Shown piece after piece: positions 23,001-32,363 of a DNA stretch of 64,000 nt. Source of the stretch: Magnolia sinica (taxonomy: Eukaryota; Streptophyta; Magnoliopsida; Magnoliales; Magnoliaceae). Positions within the stretch are counted from its first letter, which is position 1, and each line of letters starts with the position of its first letter. The stretch is taken from the NCBI RefSeq assembly GCF_029962835.1, contig NC_080586.1, positions 71,636,001-71,700,000 on the forward strand, read 5' to 3'. The position numbers and the translations under genes are program-made. The notes below the pieces were generated by a model. It saw nothing but the letters and a program-made list of their open reading frames with translations. It ran no database searches and had not been told where the DNA came from.

Positions 23001-23766
23001 TGAAAAACTACATACAATGTACCAAAATTCTTCCAATTGGACCAGCTAACAGTTGCAATTTTTGGCTTATGGACCATCCAGAAAGGGGCCCAACAAACGA
23101 ATGGTCAAAATCTCGAACGTGTGTGCCACACATACATGTTCTCAAACTAAACAATCACCACACAATAGTTCTCAAGATAATCGATAACGACACCAACCCA
23201 ACTGACAAAAACACCCATTTTTTTTTCTAACTTTGGAGTAAGAAAACACTACAATTTTGAACCACTGTAGAACCAAATCTATAAAGCAATGGGTCTGTGA
23301 ATCAGTTGGGGAGGGTGTAAATAGCAGCTCCTATAATATTCAAAACTAAAATAACAGGAAAAAGGGAAAACCATGTAAATCAAATAAGAATAGATTGAAA
23401 ACAGCATCAAATACAACGAAATAAATATCGAAGGAGAAACTGAGAAAGAAAGAAATCGAAGGAGAAGGAAGAAATACCATGTGGGGATATTTGTGTTCGT
23501 CGACAACACGGGTGTTTTCGAGCTTGATGTTGAGGTATTGATCGACGGAATGAAGGGTACCTGTGATTGCAAGGTCGTTCTTCAGCTCAACTGTAACCTG
23601 CTTTCCTACCAACTCCTTGAAATATGAGAAGAACAGCTGCCAAAAACCAAATAAGAAACAGAGATTGAACAAGGAAATGAGAAGGAGAGATTTAATGGAG
23701 AAAACCCATTATAGGATTTTAAGAAAAAAAAATAAAAATAAAATCAAGATAAAAAATTAATACCAT
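10969..23766 (-). CDS. LSM2: LSm2, U6 snRNA-associated Sm-like protein, three exons
   Basis: The coding sequence joins 23764-23766, 23478-23636 and 10969-11088. LSm2 is a subunit of the LSm2-8 ring that binds the 3' end of U6 snRNA in the nucleus and of the LSm1-7 ring in cytoplasmic mRNA decay; that is family knowledge. The spliced product has 93 residues, the normal length. The Sm1 motif spans about 11-46 with D33 and N37 in VDQYLN, and Sm2 spans about 58-72 with IRG at 62-64. The protein ends in a basic RREARGG tail. Exon 1 holds only the ATG, with GT donor at 23762-23763. Intron 1 is 127 bp and ends CAG, and exon 2 ends in ATG before GT. Intron 2 is about 12.4 kb and ends TTGCAG. Both junctions are phase 0. 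Residue 55 is Met where the relatives I know have Leu. The exon 2 to exon 3 pairing is inference and needs transcript support. Confidence 0.85.
11865..11889. repeat. (TA)n microsatellite
   Basis: About twelve AT units inside LSM2 intron 2, at the point where the paralogous block acquired the 1-kb foldback. Confidence 0.95.
12481..16170. other. LSM2 intron 2, unique-looking stretch
   Basis: There is no convincing exon on either strand. Small frames at 13450-13671 (plus) and 14820-15104 (minus) match nothing I recognise. The region has a T-rich tract at 12680-12735, a possible terminal-inverted-repeat element at 14126-14820, and CGATAC/GTATCG-rich sequence at 15685-15840 that looks like a worn palindromic repeat. 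Confidence 0.5.
14126..14820. mobile_element. Possible Tourist/hAT-like element with GTTTGGCAGCT ends
   Basis: The left part begins GGTTGTTTGGCAGCTCAG. Near the right side the complement AAGCTGCCAAACACAAC occurs, followed by repeated GCATTCCAATTACA words out to 14820. TGTTTGG-type ends are common in plant DNA elements, but the borders are unclear and no target duplication was found. Confidence 0.35.
16171..16905 (+). repeat. Two tandem copies of a 372-bp LTR-like unit
   Basis: Copy 1 starts at 16171 and copy 2 at 16543, each with GATGCAGGACAATTAACCAC. They share CTCATAGCCCAGG, AGGACCTCGGCC and GTGTGAAAATGCCC. Each unit includes GAGGAGTCTCGAACACGAGA, which on the minus strand reads like a tRNA B box. 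Minus-strand TTGGTATTAGAG next to each unit start resembles the tRNA-Met primer-binding site. A third, shorter copy lies at 19412-19647. This looks like retrotransposon LTR or leader sequence duplicated by unequal exchange. Confidence 0.7.
16929..16940 (+). promoter_or_regulatory. TATA box of an LTR-like promoter
   Basis: CTATAAAAGAGG, with GGCCCCTTTCTCC just downstream, at the right edge of the 372-bp repeats. It has the layout of an LTR core promoter. Activity cannot be judged from sequence, and it lies antisense to LSM2 within intron 2. Confidence 0.4.
17329..17886. mobile_element. Tourist-like MITE carrying an inner GTGGGGCCCAC foldback
   Basis: The ends are GGGCATGTTTGATTTT and AAAATCAAACAGGCCC, flanked by TAA at 17326-17328 and 17887-17889. 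A TAA (TWA) duplication is the mark of PIF/Harbinger Tourist elements. Inside, 17465-17770 is a complete short core-family foldback (TGTGGGGCCCACCGTGATGT...ATCACGGTGGGGCCCACA). Confidence 0.75.
17890..18597. mobile_element. Second Tourist-like MITE, directly adjacent, also carrying a core foldback
   Basis: The ends are GGGGGTGTTTGATTTTTC and GAAAAATCAAACACTCCC. The left TAA is shared with the preceding element; the right flank reads AAA. Inside, about 18025-18460 is a core-family foldback (GAGCCCCACCTAGATGTATG...CATCACGGTGGGCCCCA) with an 18-A run at its centre. The two elements are related but differ in length. Confidence 0.7.
18598..19411. other. LSM2 intron 2, no feature recognised
   Basis: AT-rich sequence with a TTTTTTTTAAAAAAAAAAAA tract at about 19191-19210. 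No coding or repeat structure that I recognise. Confidence 0.5.
19412..19647 (+). repeat. Third, partial copy of the 372-bp LTR-like unit
   Basis: It starts GATGCAGGACGAGTAACCAC and follows the 16171 unit through CTCATAGCCCAGG and AGGACCTCGGTC to AAAATGCCCCTACAT. It lacks the part after GCCCC. Same orientation as the tandem pair, about 2.9 kb away. Confidence 0.75.
19648..20165. other. LSM2 intron 2, no feature recognised
   Basis: No open frame with a recognisable domain. Phrases such as TTTTGGGTTCGAATCTAGGC (20081-20100) are T-loop-like and may derive from a worn tRNA-related repeat, but no partner A box was found. Confidence 0.4.
20168..20352. mobile_element. Small palindromic repeat rich in GTAACGG/CCGTTAC
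   Basis: It runs from GGTATTAAAAAAATGG to TTATTGAATACC. Its interior alternates GGCTGTTACGG, TTGTAACGGCC, ATGGCCATTACAGCC, giving self-complementary structure. It is likely a short MITE. The right border is supported by GGTATT/AATACC only. Confidence 0.4.
20401..20535 (-). pseudogene. LINE-type RNase H domain remnant (C-terminal part)
   Basis: On the minus strand a stop-free stretch of about 45 codons includes HLVREAKEVADQLVKDGA. This fits the conserved C-terminal helix of the RNase H domain in plant LINE polyproteins, usually H..REAN.VAD.LAK.GA. Nothing further upstream or downstream is alignable, so it is a short fossil inside LSM2 intron 2. Confidence 0.55.
20536..21990. other. LSM2 intron 2, no feature recognised
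   Basis: Mostly AT-rich. No domain, repeat partner or splice-competent exon was recognised. Confidence 0.4.
21996..22290 (+). pseudogene. LINE-type RNase H domain remnant (N-terminal part)
   Basis: The frame contains LNFNVSARGDPGQPRIGG, then a hydrophobic strand and NDPEVQALRQGLKL. This is the first half of the RNase H domain of plant non-LTR retroelements, normally LNFDGSARGNPG..GIGG...E..AL..GL. The usual catalytic D of NFDG is V here, and the frame ends soon after. It is on the strand opposite to the 20401 fragment, so the two are separate fossils or an inverted pair. Confidence 0.65.
22291..23477. other. LSM2 intron 2, 5' portion
   Basis: No exon or known repeat recognised between the RNase H fossil and LSM2 exon 2. 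The 5' splice site of intron 2 (GTATTT on the minus strand) is at 23472-23477. Confidence 0.5.
23478..23636 (-). CDS. LSM2: LSM2 exon 2 (Sm1 motif)
   Basis: It has 53 codons starting after TTTTTGGCAG and ending CACATG before GTATTT. It encodes LFFSYFKELVGKQVTVELKN and the VDQYLNIKLENTRVVD segment, the signature of LSm2 among the LSm proteins. Both splice sites are canonical and phase 0. It is the most secure gene fragment in the window. Confidence 0.95.
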
Positions 23767-23900
23767 GTTTTCTTTTTCTGGATTTTGCTAAAGAAAAGAA
23801 GTTTTTTTTTCCTACGCTCTCTCGTGTGGGCTTCGAAGAGGGAAGGTGGGAAGTATTGGGATACAGTGCAGTGCCCTGCTCCACAGATCCCGTGCAGCAT
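23767..23900 (-). promoter_or_regulatory. LSM2 5' UTR and promoter region
   Basis: Upstream of the ATG on the minus strand is a leader with an A-run and CT-rich words (CTTCCCTCTTCGAAGCCCAC). No clear TATA box is seen, which is usual for housekeeping genes. A truncated core-family MITE begins only about 140 bp upstream of the ATG (about 23905-24030), so the promoter is very short or includes transposon sequence. Confidence 0.5.
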
Positions 23901-23904
23901 AAAA

Positions 23905-24030
23905 TTCTGTGGGCCTACGGCAATGTCCGTGTGACATCCACTCCGTTCATCAGGTTCCCATAAAGTAGGCCACACTATAAGAAACGGTGGGGATTGAATG
24001 TCTACAGTTAAAATCTTATTCGATTCGTGG
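23905..24030. mobile_element. Truncated core-family MITE in the LSM2 promoter
   Basis: GTGGGCCTACGGCAATGTCC, CACTCCGTTCATCAGG, GGCCACACTATAAGAAACGG and GATTGAATGTCTAC follow the left arm of the core family in order, then the match stops. Confidence 0.65.
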
Positions 24031-24084
24031 TCGGAATTGAGAATAGGGTTTATGATTGGAATTGACCGAAGCCACTGAAACTCT

Positions 24085-24570
24085 TTGAGTCCTACAGTGA
24101 TGTAGTGTCTTATCCAGGCCGTCCATCGGTTTTAACAGCTCATTTAAGTAAATGAGCTCAAATTGAAAGCATATCTGAAGCTCAAGTGGACCACACCATA
24201 GGAAACAGTGTGAATTGAACACCTACCATTGAAGGTTTATTGGGCCACACAAGTCTTCGATTAAGCTGATATTTGTCCATTCTCTTCGGTCATGTCTATT
24301 TAACCTCTTAAATAAGTTGGATAATAAATAAATATCATTGTACGTACTGAGAAGGTTTTCCAATAATAGACTTCGTTATCCCCGTTGTTTCTATGTGGTG
24401 GTACACTTGAGCTTTGAATATGCTTCAATTTTAAGCTGTAGCCCTAAATTGATATGGAAAAAGGTTATTTTGGCTCATGTCATAGAATGACACGGTTGTC
24501 CTAGAATGACACGGAAAAAGGATGGACCACGGGGATATGTTACATACATCCTTGGTGGCCCAGAGAGTTT
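24085..24570. mobile_element. Foldback MITE, GTGGGCCCC core family
   Basis: The left arm has GTCTTATCCAGGCCGTCCAT, CTCAAGTGGACCACACCATA and ACCTACCATTGAAGG. The right arm mirrors it with GTGGTGGTACACTTGAGC and GGATATGTTACATACATCC. A short internal direct repeat (AGAATGACACGG) lies near 24485-24510. Confidence 0.7.
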
Positions 24571-24591
24571 ACTCCACCTGCTATACTTGGG

Positions 24592-25130
24592 TGGGACGCG
24601 GATTGCGTCCTACCCCCGCTCAGCCAGTAATCTGTCCGGGCAGGGCTATATGGGGCCCACCATAATGTAAGTGTTTTATCCACTCCATTCATCGTTTTTC
24701 TCAAATCATTTAAAAATATAACTCAAAAACCGAGGCAGGTCTACAGCTCCAGTACACCACACCAAAGGAAGCTGCAGTGATAATAACACCCACCATTGAA
24801 ACCTTTCTAAGAGCCACCGTGATGTTTTTTTACCATCCAACTTATTAATAAGGTCACGTAGACGTGGATGAAGTGAAAAAATAAATATCAGCTTGATCCA
24901 AAACTTCTCCAGCTCTCAAAAAGTTTTTAGTGGTAGAAGTTAAATCCCTACTTTATGGTGCATTTAATCCCTTCACCTGTCTCATGTTTTGACTCATACC
25001 TTAAAATGATCTGAGAAAAACGATTAATGGCATGGATAAAACACTTACATCATGGTGGGCCCCACATCGCTCTGCCTGGATGGTAATCCTCACCGTGCAG
25101 GGGTTGGACGCAATCCGCGTCCACAATATT
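24592..25130. mobile_element. MITE family C with GGACGCGGATTGCGTCC ends
   Basis: The terminal inverted repeats are GGACGCGGATTGCGTCCTAC at the left and TTGGACGCAATCCGCGTCC at the right. The interior is a complete core-family foldback (GGGGCCCACCATAATGTAAG...CATCATGGTGGGCCCCACA). Relatives with the same outer ends are at 50905-51444, 52380-52793 and about 62760-63275. Confidence 0.8.
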
Positions 25131-25164
25131 AGCGAGGTTTGTTCCCCTTTCGTGGCTTGTCTGT

Positions 25165-25295
25165 GTAGGGTGTGGCTTCATGCCTCAATGGTAGAGAAAC
25201 TCTTTTTCAGTCCTGTGATCATGAGATTAACTATACACATGGGGGGTATGGGTGCGTGTGTAAAAAAAATTAAAAAAGAAAAAGAAAAAGTTGTT
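25165..25295 (+). mobile_element. Candidate tRNA-derived SINE fragment
   Basis: GGCTTCATGCCTCAATGGTA resembles a polymerase III A box. About 40 bp later GTGATCATGAGATTAAC resembles a worn B box (GGTCATGAGTTCGA in plant SINEs). The segment ends in an A-rich tail (about 25261-25290). The spacing and tail fit a SINE; no target duplication was found. Confidence 0.35.
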
Positions 25296-25928
25296 GTAAA
25301 TTTCATCTTGGGAATGGTATGTTGGTACTTACATATATTATTTAAGTATCTAATGTAATGATCAAGTATTAGTTTATAATTATGAATATTGACTTAATGT
25401 GAACCTTCGGTTGGGGCCTTAATTTTTTTCTCAATTCTCCGTTAGCCACCCCCACTAGGGAATTGATACCAAGACCTCACCGTTGAAACTGAGGTATCTT
25501 TCACTCCATCTACCCCTGGAGCTAGTGTGATCCTTGGGCTGGGCCTTGAAACCAGTCCTCTCTAAAGTTGGCTTGGCTTGGATTGACATGAACCTGACTT
25601 ACGAGGTACATCCCAACCTCTATTTGTCATGTAAGGCAGATCCAACGTCATAGTCAAAGGCTACAATAAGCAAATTCCACCCGAGTGAGTTTATCTGGAT
25701 TTGGAGGATGAGCTTGTGCTCTAAATTAGTTGGCTTCGAATAGATGAAGAAAGATAATTGTTGAATTTTGGATCATTGGAATCTTTTATATTTTGTGCGT
25801 CTTTTATCTAGCTTTGAATTTGGATAAAGGTAATTATGACCAATGAGAGTCGGATGGGTCCATATCATGAGGCCGTTTGGACACGCTATGGACAAAACAT
25901 GCATAACAATTTCCAATTTTGAAGATAG
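25296..25928. other. No gene seen
   Basis: No domain recognised. On the minus strand, GAGGTCTTGGTATCAATTCC at about 25457-25476 resembles a tRNA-derived or primer-binding-site repeat. It has no clear borders. Confidence 0.4.
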
Positions 25929-26917
25929 TGTTAGAAATCCAGTACACAACGGAGGATAGAAGAAAACGATCAGATCTATCGGGTTCAAGGCTTGACTTGA
26001 ATAGTCGATTTCTCAAGACAGATTTGCTGCCCTTTTTCTGGAAATTCCAGCAAGTACAAATGAAAGAAATCTGCAAATTGTCTTCAAGATACAATGAACT
26101 CTCAATCCAATTTTCAACACGAAAATTTGCACATTTAAGTGTTGAACAGATCTCTAGTTTTGACACCGATATGCCTTAAAACATTTAGAAAAAACTCAGC
26201 AAGAAATTAGATCGAGAGTAATTGCACAGAAGATGATATAATGTTAAGAATTAAGAGTCTGTCCTTCCGGATTATAGTATCCAGGATTTATATCAACTGA
26301 AAGGTTATGAATTTCTTCCTGAAGAGGTGCTAAAGAGCCTCTTCAAGAAATCCATACCCATTCACAGCAAATAATTGCCTTTCCATGAAAGGACATAACT
26401 CTATGTCCTATGGCAGTTATTTCTGTACCCATTCAGACAGGAGCAGTTATCTAACAGGAAAAATTGAATCCACATAAGCGACACATGGCATAGGTGCCAC
26501 ATGTACAATCATGTCACAATTACTCTTAATCAACAAAGGTCATAAATCATCAGGATAAACCCTCGTTCAATTCCAGTTGTACCATGGCCAAAATTAAATA
26601 TATATAAAAAATGAACTATGTGCCACAAAGACTATCTTTTTGCTCCTTGCGACGATGCGAACGTGCTAAGTGCGCCTAATAAAGCGTCAAAAAGTGCCCA
26701 AGCAGCTCTATAGCCTACGCCACGTGCGCGCGTGCGCGGACGGTGCTTCGCACCGTCTTCGGGGAGATTTGAACCCTGGTTGCATAAGCAAAAACCCTTT
26801 CTCTTATTGACTGGCTATACACACTATTTATGGAAATTTTAAATAATTAATATATTTATTTACTCTCTAAAAATAACTTTTATTTTTAAAATTTATTTTT
26901 ATCTAAAACACACAACA
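25929..26917 (-). repeat. Copia 3' LTR
   Basis: Element orientation is minus, so this is the downstream LTR. It contains a perfect hairpin GACGGTGC-TTC-GCACCGTC near 26739-26757 and a tRNA-like stretch at 26761-26818. The end near 26890 is about 28 bp longer than in the other LTR. Confidence 0.92.
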
Positions 26918-27473
26918 ATCCCCCACAATTTCAAAAATAAAATCAGATTATATAACGAATGGCATATCAGTATAAATAGGTGCATAAGTAAAGGTGTCTT
27001 TTGGATTTGAACATTTACTTTAGTATATATGTATCAAAGTTATGCCAGGTACTTAGTGACTCATTAGTCTTGAACAAAGGACCTTAAATGACTCACCGGA
27101 CACATAACACACATCTATTTATATATAACTGGAGATCTAAAAGTTCGCACATTTCTGGCCTTGTGCGTATCCTTATTTCATGAGTATTCTAGAGACGATC
27201 CCAATCTCTTCAAAAGCAGCCTTACTTCTCTACTCATATAGGTAGATCTATCAAAGATGATTCTGCTTCATTTCAACAAAGTCTGCTTATAAATTTATTA
27301 AGAATTAGTACTCAGCCTCTTATGAAATGAAGAACCAAACACTAGACTTTTAGGAATGAGACTTAAAATTTCTTTCTTCTAGTGTATATTTCAGTCACAT
27401 ACTTGACTTGTTTGTCCCTTTGAACCTAGCTTATATTTCAAAACATAGGTAGAGTTGCTATCAAGAGTGAAAG

Positions 27474-30400
27474 TTACATCTTTATGGATCTTAGTCTCAT
27501 TCCTTTAGTGGTTCTTCTTATCTGATCTCTTAATAAAACTTTTGTCAAGGGATCTGCTAAGTTCAGGATGGATTTAACATATTCCACTGTGATTACTTCA
27601 TCTCTAAGCAATCCTTTAACAAAGTTATGCTTTACACCTACATTTCTAGACTTACCATTATAAATCTTACTCATAGCACAACAAAGAGTAGCCTGACTAT
27701 CACAAAAGATAGATATGACAGGAGTAGGTTTTGGCTAATATGGGATTTCCATCAGTAAGTATCTTAGTCATTCACGCCAAGTGCAATAAACTGACTTTCC
27801 ATTGTAGAGTGAGATATGCACGTTTGTTTTTTAGATGCCCATGATATTGCTCCTCTTCCAAGAGTGAATTTCCAGCCACTTGTAGATTTAAATTCTATAC
27901 TATCTACATTCCAGCTTGCATCGTTGTACCCTTCAAGTACAGTGGGATATGATTTATAATGCAATCCATAGTCTATAATTCCTCTTAGATACTTTAAAAT
28001 TCTGAAAATCACATTCCAGTGTACTTGTCCTGGATTACTGGTATACCTACTTAACATTCCTATTGTGAATGCTATATCGGGTCCAGTGCAATTCATTGCA
28101 TACATTAAATTCCCAATAGCACTCGCATATTCTTGTTGTGCTTTACATCTACCAGTATTGTTAATCAATTTAATACTTGGATCAAATGGGGTTGAAACCG
28201 GTTTATCATCATAATGATTAAACTTCTTTAACACTTTCTCTAGATAATGAGATTGTGTTAAGGCTATTCCATCATTATGATTATAAATTTAATACATAAT
28301 ATTATATTGGCTTTGCCCATATCCTTCATGTCGAAGTTGATATTTAGAAACTTTTTAGTTTCTTTCACACAGTTATCATTTGGTCCAAATATTAGCATAT
28401 CATCTACGTATAGGCAGATAATGATTTGAAATTTAATATATATGCACTGCTTAGTTTACTCTAAAACCATTAGATTGTACTACTTGATCAAACTTCTCAT
28501 GCCATTGTTTAGAAGTTTGCTGGAGCCCATAGAGAGATTTAACCAGTTTACACACTTTCTTCTCTTGCCCGGGTTGAACAAACCCTTCGAGTTGTTTCAT
28601 ATAGACTTCTTCATCTACATCACCATTTAAGAATGCCGTTTTGACATCCATTTGATGGATTACTAGGTGGTAAATTGCTGCAAGAGCAATTAAAGTCCTA
28701 ATGGTAGATATTCGAGCAACAGGAGCATATGTATCGAAAAAATCGATACCTTCCTTTTGTCTAAAACCTTTGGCCACCAATCGAGCTTTAAACTTATTTA
28801 TAGTTCCATCAAGATTGAACTTTCTTTTAAAAATTCATTTACATCTTATAGGCTTTGAACCTGGTAGAAGATCGACTAAACACCATGTGTTATTGGAGAC
28901 TATGGAATCCATTTCATCGTCAATGGCTTCCCTCCAAAACTGTACATCAGGAGATGAGAGAGCTTCACTAAGTGTTGATGGATCATTTTCAATACTAAGT
29001 GGTAGAGTAATCTCCTTTCTTATTTCATTTTTATCCCCTTCTATAAGGAACATATAGAAATCTGGGCCAAAAGATGTTTCTTTTCTTGCCCTTTTCAATC
29101 TCCTTGGTTCATTTTCTTCTGGATGAGTATTAGATTTATCATGAAAGTTGTTAAGCTCTTCGTTCATTGGTTCTATTATATTTTCATCAACCTGCCTTTT
29201 TAATAATTATTCATATAGTCTTTGTATACTGTGTTTTCAAAAAATATAGCATCCTTAGACTTTATAATCATGTTTTTGTCAGCAAAAGAAGTTTGTTCTA
29301 GAACCAGTAATCTATATATGGGACTATTAATCCCGTAACCCACAAAGGCACACCTGATTCCTCTAGGACCTAATTTTACTCTCTTAGAATCAATAATCCT
29401 GACTTCTGCTATATTTTCCCACACTTTGAAGTAATGAAGATATGGTTTCTTCTTTTTCAATAATTCATATGGAGAAACATTCAATTTTTTTGTGTAGGAT
29501 AATATTTAAAATACGGTTTGCTGTTAATAATGTTTCCTCTCATAAATTCAGTGGTAACCCAGAATTTGATATCATACAGTTGATCATCTCAACTAATGTA
29601 ATATTTTTGCGTTCCGCTAGGCCATTTTGTTGAGGTGTGTAAGGTGCCGTAAATTCATGGATTATACCATTTGATTCACAGAATTCATTGAATTCATTAG
29701 AAGAGTACTCACCTCCTCTATCACTTTTGAGGGCTTTAATCTTTATATTCAACTGATTTTTCACTTCGGCCTTATAAAGCTTAAACTTTTCAAAGATTTC
29801 ATCTTTAGATTTTATCAAGTATACATATGAAAATCTAGTGAAGTCATCGATAAATGTGATAAAATACCTTTTTTCCTCCACGAGTTAATGTATTATTTAA
29901 ATCACAAATATCAAAATGAATTAACTCCAAGGGTTGTGTTTTTCTCATGCCAGTCCCAAACGGTTTTCTGGTTATTTTAGAATGGGCACACACATCACAT
30001 TTTTCTTTTTGTTGTATTTCATATTTAGGTATAAGTCCCAGGATCATCATTCTTTTCATTGAATGATAATTAACATGACCTAGTCTAGCATGCCATAAAG
30101 ATACTGAATCCACTATATAAATGGAAACATCATCATTATTATTAATATTTAGTTTAATCATACCATTACATGAATATCCTTTGCCAACAAACATACCATT
30201 CTTGGTAATAACCAACTTATCAGACTCAATCACTATTTTGAATCTTCTCTTCTTGAGAAGATCGCTTGACACTAGATTTTTAGACATGTCAGGTACATGC
30301 AATACATTTGTTAGTGTCAGTCTTTTGCCTGATGTAAACTGAAGCTTGACTGTTCCTTTTCCAACAACGTTCCCATGAATGTTATTACCCATCTTTACTT

Positions 30401-30548
30401 CTTGTCCAGTTGTAATACCTTCATAGGTCTTGAAGATGTTTCGATCCTTTGATATGTAAATGGTTGCACCAGTATCTAGCCACCATCCACCATCGAATAT
30501 TACTGTGTTAGCTTCAGTAATCATTGTTACAAGTTGGTCTTCTATCAT
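27474..30548 (-). pseudogene. Copia pol: protease, integrase, reverse transcriptase, RNase H (broken)
   Basis: Going down the minus strand: an aspartic protease DTGAT (about 30460-30480); the GAG-pre-integrase LWHARLGHVN with CDVCAHSK zinc-binding residues; integrase catalytic contexts FIDDFTR, SDRGGEY and PQQNGLAERKN; the RT segment [20 protein letters not shown]; the RT active site YVDDM at 28396-28410; and RNase H with YNDASW and the ADPLTK-type tail. A 1-bp shift occurs in an A-run at about 29875. TGG to TGA stops appear after NL near 29540 and after RCK near 28837, and other breaks occur at about 28240-28450. The active-site motifs survive but no continuous product is possible. Confidence 0.92.
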
Positions 30549-30554
30549 GTTAGC

Positions 30555-31373
30555 CTAAGCTTTTAGTTGCTTCTTCCTGTGTCGACATTCCTTTATATGG
30601 TGTCCTGGCTTATTGCAGAAGTGACACTCGCCCTTTTTCTTTCCCTTTTTCTTAAACTCTGTATCTTTCTTTGGGGGAATAGATTTGGAGTTCTGAATTT
30701 TTGGCTTGTTATCTTCTACTATATTTGCTTTGGAATGATTTTCTGAAGCACTTTCTTTCTTGTCTCGGTTTCTGGACTCTTCTTCTATATGAAGATGTCG
30801 TTGAAGCCCTTCAAGATTGTACTTTCTTTCATCATGTTTCAATTTCTTTTTACAATCAAACCATGATGAGGGTAATTTTACAATTACTACACTAACTAGG
30901 CATTCTTCAGGAAGATCTATACCACAAATCTTCAATTCATCAACCAAGTTCTGTAGTTCGGTTACTTGGGAGAGAATTGATTGATCATTTTTAAACTTGA
31001 AGTGGACAAAATTGTTGATCAAAAATTTCTGAGTACTGATCTCTTCGGTTTTATATTTTTCATCTAATTTTGTCCACAGATCTTTAGCAGAGGATATTTT
31101 AAGATATCAGTACTCAGAAAGGGCGTTTAAGATATGACCTTTGCATAGAAAATCGTCCTCTTTCTTTTTCTTCCGTTCTAACTTCACTTATTCTGAGTCA
31201 TCGTCTTTTGGCTCGGTCAGAGAAGGCAGATCATCATCTAGGATGTAAGATAACTTAAGAGTTGTCAGAAAGAAAAGCATGTTCTGCTGTCATCTTGAGA
31301 AGAATTGACCGTCGAAACGATCTAGTCGTACAAAGTCTTGGTTCATAACTTGAATGGAATGAATTGTCTCCAT
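30555..31373 (-). pseudogene. Copia gag (broken)
   Basis: It starts at ATG 31373 just inside the LTR with METIHSIQ and the copia-typical LDRFDG..F sequence. A UBN2-type capsid region follows, then a lysine-rich stretch and one zinc knuckle, CHFCNKPGHHIKEC (CX2CX4HX4C). Stops interrupt the N-terminal part (about 31310, 31190 and 31100). A TAG at 30555-30557 separates gag from pol in the same frame, where related elements read through as one polyprotein. Confidence 0.88.
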
Positions 31374-31400
31374 TATGACTAAAGTTAAATCTATCTTGAA

Positions 31401-32363
31401 TGTTAGAAATCCAATACACAACGGAGCATATAAGAAAATGATCAGATCTATCGGGTTCAAGGCTCGACTTGAATAGTCGATTTCTCAAGACAGATTTGCT
31501 GCCCTTTTTCTGGAAATTCCAGCAAGTGCAAACGAAGGAAATCTGCAAATTGTCTTCAGGATACAATGAACTCTCAATCCAATTTTCAACACGAAAATTT
31601 GCACATTTAAGTGTTGAACAGATCTCTAGTTTTGACACCGATATGCCTTAAGACGTTCAGAAAAAACTCAGCAAGAGATTAGATCGAGAGTAATTGCACA
31701 GAAGATGATATAATGTTAAGAATTAAGAGTCTGTCCTTCTGGGTTATAGTATCTAGGATTTATATCAACTGAAATGTTATAAATTTCTTCCTGAAGAGGT
31801 GCTAAAGAGCCTCTTCAAGAAATCCATACTCATTCACAGCAAATAATTGCCTTTTCATGAAAGGACATGACTCTATGTCCTATGACAGTTATTTCTATAC
31901 CCATTCAGACAGGAGCAATTATCCAACAGAAAAAATTGAATCCACATAAACGACACATGGCATAGGTGCCACATGTACAATCATGTCACAATTACTCTTA
32001 ATCAACAAAGGTCATAAATTATCAGGATAAACCCTTATTCAATTCCAGTTGTACCATGGCCAAAATAAATAAATAAAAATTGAATCATGTGCCAAAAAGA
32101 CTATCTTTTTGCTCCTTGCGACGATGCGAACGTTCTAAGTGCGCCTAATAAAGCGCCAAAAAGCGCCTAAGCAACCCTACAACCTACACCATGCACGCGG
32201 GTGCGCGGACAGTGCTTCTCACCATCCTCGAGGAGATTTGAACCCTGGTTGCATAAGTAAAAATCCATTCTCTTACCGACTGGCTATACACACTATTTAT
32301 GGAAAGTTTAAATAATTAATATATTTATTTACTTTCTAAAAATAACTTTTAATATACACAACA
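31401..32363 (-). repeat. Copia 5' LTR
   Basis: Upstream LTR in element orientation. It shares the whole layout with 25929-26917 but has lost about 28 bp near 32350, and the GC-rich hairpin is degraded (GACAGTGC against CACCATC). The leader next to it does not show the usual TGGTATCAGAGC primer-binding site, so priming may use another tRNA region. Confidence 0.92.

Larger units (their letters stand above)
25929..32363 (-). mobile_element. Ty1/copia LTR retrotransposon, full-length but inactive
   Basis: Two direct LTRs of 989 bp (25929-26917) and 963 bp (31401-32363), both TGTTAG...ACAACA, flank about 4.5 kb with gag, protease, integrase, reverse transcriptase and RNase H in copia order on the minus strand. 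A polypurine tract (TTGTGGGGGAT on the minus strand) abuts the downstream LTR at 26918-26928. The LTRs look about 95% identical by eye. The reading frame is broken by several in-frame stops and frameshifts. The flanking bases (GATAG and GTAGT) do not form a clean 5-bp duplication, so this may be a recombinant copy or one with a mutated target site. Confidence 0.93.
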
